NCBI GenBank assembly: GCA_020635915.1
Contig: JACJYU010000001.1
Span: 1,178,001 to 1,242,000, forward strand
Source of the DNA: Flammeovirgaceae bacterium
GTDB taxonomy: Bacteria; Bacteroidota; Bacteroidia; Cytophagales; Cyclobacteriaceae
DNA: 64,000 bases
Reading direction: 5' to 3'
How positions within the stretch are numbered: position 1 is the stretch's first letter; each line of letters starts with the position of its first letter. The translations under genes were made by a program, and so were the position numbers. The notes beneath the pieces were generated by a model. It worked only from the letters and a program-made list of their open reading frames with translations, ran no database searches and was not told the DNA's origin. This document shows, one piece after another, positions 63,700 to 64,000 of this stretch.

Positions 63700-64000
63700 A
63701 AGGCGGAAAATTTTCACCGCGGACAGTTACTTGCAAGACGACAAAGATTTACCCACGCGGACATTTCGGACGACTATTTAACGACAGGCAAAATTCAACT
63801 GCCCTGGCAAAGTTCCGCCAGGACAATCTTTAAGGCGCAAAGCGCGAATTTTTTAGCGGTTTGACAATGGGCATTTGAAAACCCAATGCCCGGATTTTTT
63901 TACAGTACGTGGACAATTTTGTCACGGTGGAATAGTTTATAGTTCTGCGGACAGCTTTGGGTGAAAAGGATTTCTGGCACCCACAACGTGGATTATGCTG
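63700..64000. other. Non-coding DNA right of the palindrome, possible cassette start
   Basis: No convincing gene. The 108-codon plus frame over 63538-63864 runs through the palindrome and has no protein-like pattern. The stretch holds a short hairpin CCTGGC/GCCAGG (63803-63822) and an intrinsic terminator (63869-63901). If the palindrome is an attC site, this is the start of the next cassette, cut by the window edge. Confidence 0.4.
63869..63901 (+). terminator. Intrinsic terminator in the terminal non-coding region
   Basis: GGGCATT (63869-63875), a 9-nt loop and AATGCCC (63885-63891) are followed by GGA and seven T residues. This is a good Rho-independent terminator for plus-strand transcription. 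No ORF precedes it, so it would end either read-through from the recombinase or a small non-coding transcript. Confidence 0.65.

Noticed and set aside
63538..63864. 108-codon plus-strand frame after the recombinase
   Set aside because: It runs straight through both arms of the attC-like palindrome and has no protein-like pattern; the frame is a by-product of the repeat.
1..64000. tRNA, rRNA or CRISPR arrays
   Set aside because: Reading the intergenic regions on both strands, I saw no cloverleaf-type sequence, rRNA segment or regularly spaced direct repeats. A tRNAscan or Infernal run would settle small RNAs.

Overview
The window looks like a chromosomal stretch from a Bacteroidota bacterium, most likely order Cytophagales. 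The evidence is a full-length SprA (type IX secretion translocon), families largely confined to this phylum (DUF1599, DUF4292, DUF4837, the DoxX/BT_3928 family), the short SDR-type threonine dehydrogenase, FloA/NfeD, many TTG and GTG starts, almost no Shine-Dalgarno sequences, and several TAnnTTTG promoter boxes of the Bacteroidetes type. Nearly all of it reads as intact, tightly packed housekeeping DNA. No rRNA, tRNA or CRISPR array was seen. The last ~1.8 kb is different in character.

Layout. 1-3.8 kb: a truncated FAD oxidoreductase, a lipoprotein of the class C beta-lactamase fold, and an XdhC/MocA pair for maturing molybdenum hydroxylases. 3.9-9.0 kb: a secreted WG-repeat protein converging on a proS-nfeD-floA operon with a clear shared-side terminator. 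9.2-11.8 kb: a secreted Gly/Tyr/Ser-rich protein and a FadL-like porin. 11.9-19.0 kb: aroK-DoxX-DUF1599 on the minus strand back to back with folP-cdaA (folate and c-di-AMP synthesis), followed by an exported WD40-caspase protein. 19.0-21.3 kb: divergent kbl and tdh, a complete threonine-to-glycine route. 21.5-31 kb: an envelope block (flippase, sugar nucleotidyltransferase, TPR protein, DUF4292 lipoprotein, degenerate EnvC-like LytM protein, TatA, GatA, LysM lytic transglycosylase). 31-43.9 kb: DUF4837 lipoprotein, a malic enzyme-phosphotransacetylase fusion, ruvA, sprA, gcvH, lipA. 43.9-50 kb: M28 peptidase, a two-lobed secreted protein, a sugar kinase/nucleotidyltransferase pair and an SSS transporter.

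50.1-56.6 kb is a kynurenine (tryptophan catabolism) locus. On the plus strand lie 3-hydroxyanthranilate dioxygenase, kynureninase and kynurenine 3-monooxygenase. Divergently transcribed are an unusual SDR without the YxxxK dyad, a 2-aminomuconate-semialdehyde-type dehydrogenase and a PnuC vitamin transporter. 56.6-62.2 kb holds an MltF-like lytic transglycosylase, an Omp85-like barrel protein, an unknown protein and an FMN/3Fe-4S GltB-like enzyme.

62.2-64.0 kb is the most unusual part. An AT-richer tyrosine recombinase with an extra N-terminal domain sits 6 bp behind the GltB-like gene. It is followed by an AT-rich leader and a ~174-bp imperfect palindrome with 9-bp terminal boxes GCCTACAAC/GTTGTAGGC, unequal spacers between paired blocks and a second GTTGT core at its left border, then non-coding DNA with a terminator. 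This resembles the entrance of an integron-like cassette array (integrase, attI-like leader, attC-like site) with a non-classical integrase. It is the best candidate for an under-described system here, but the window ends before an array can be confirmed.
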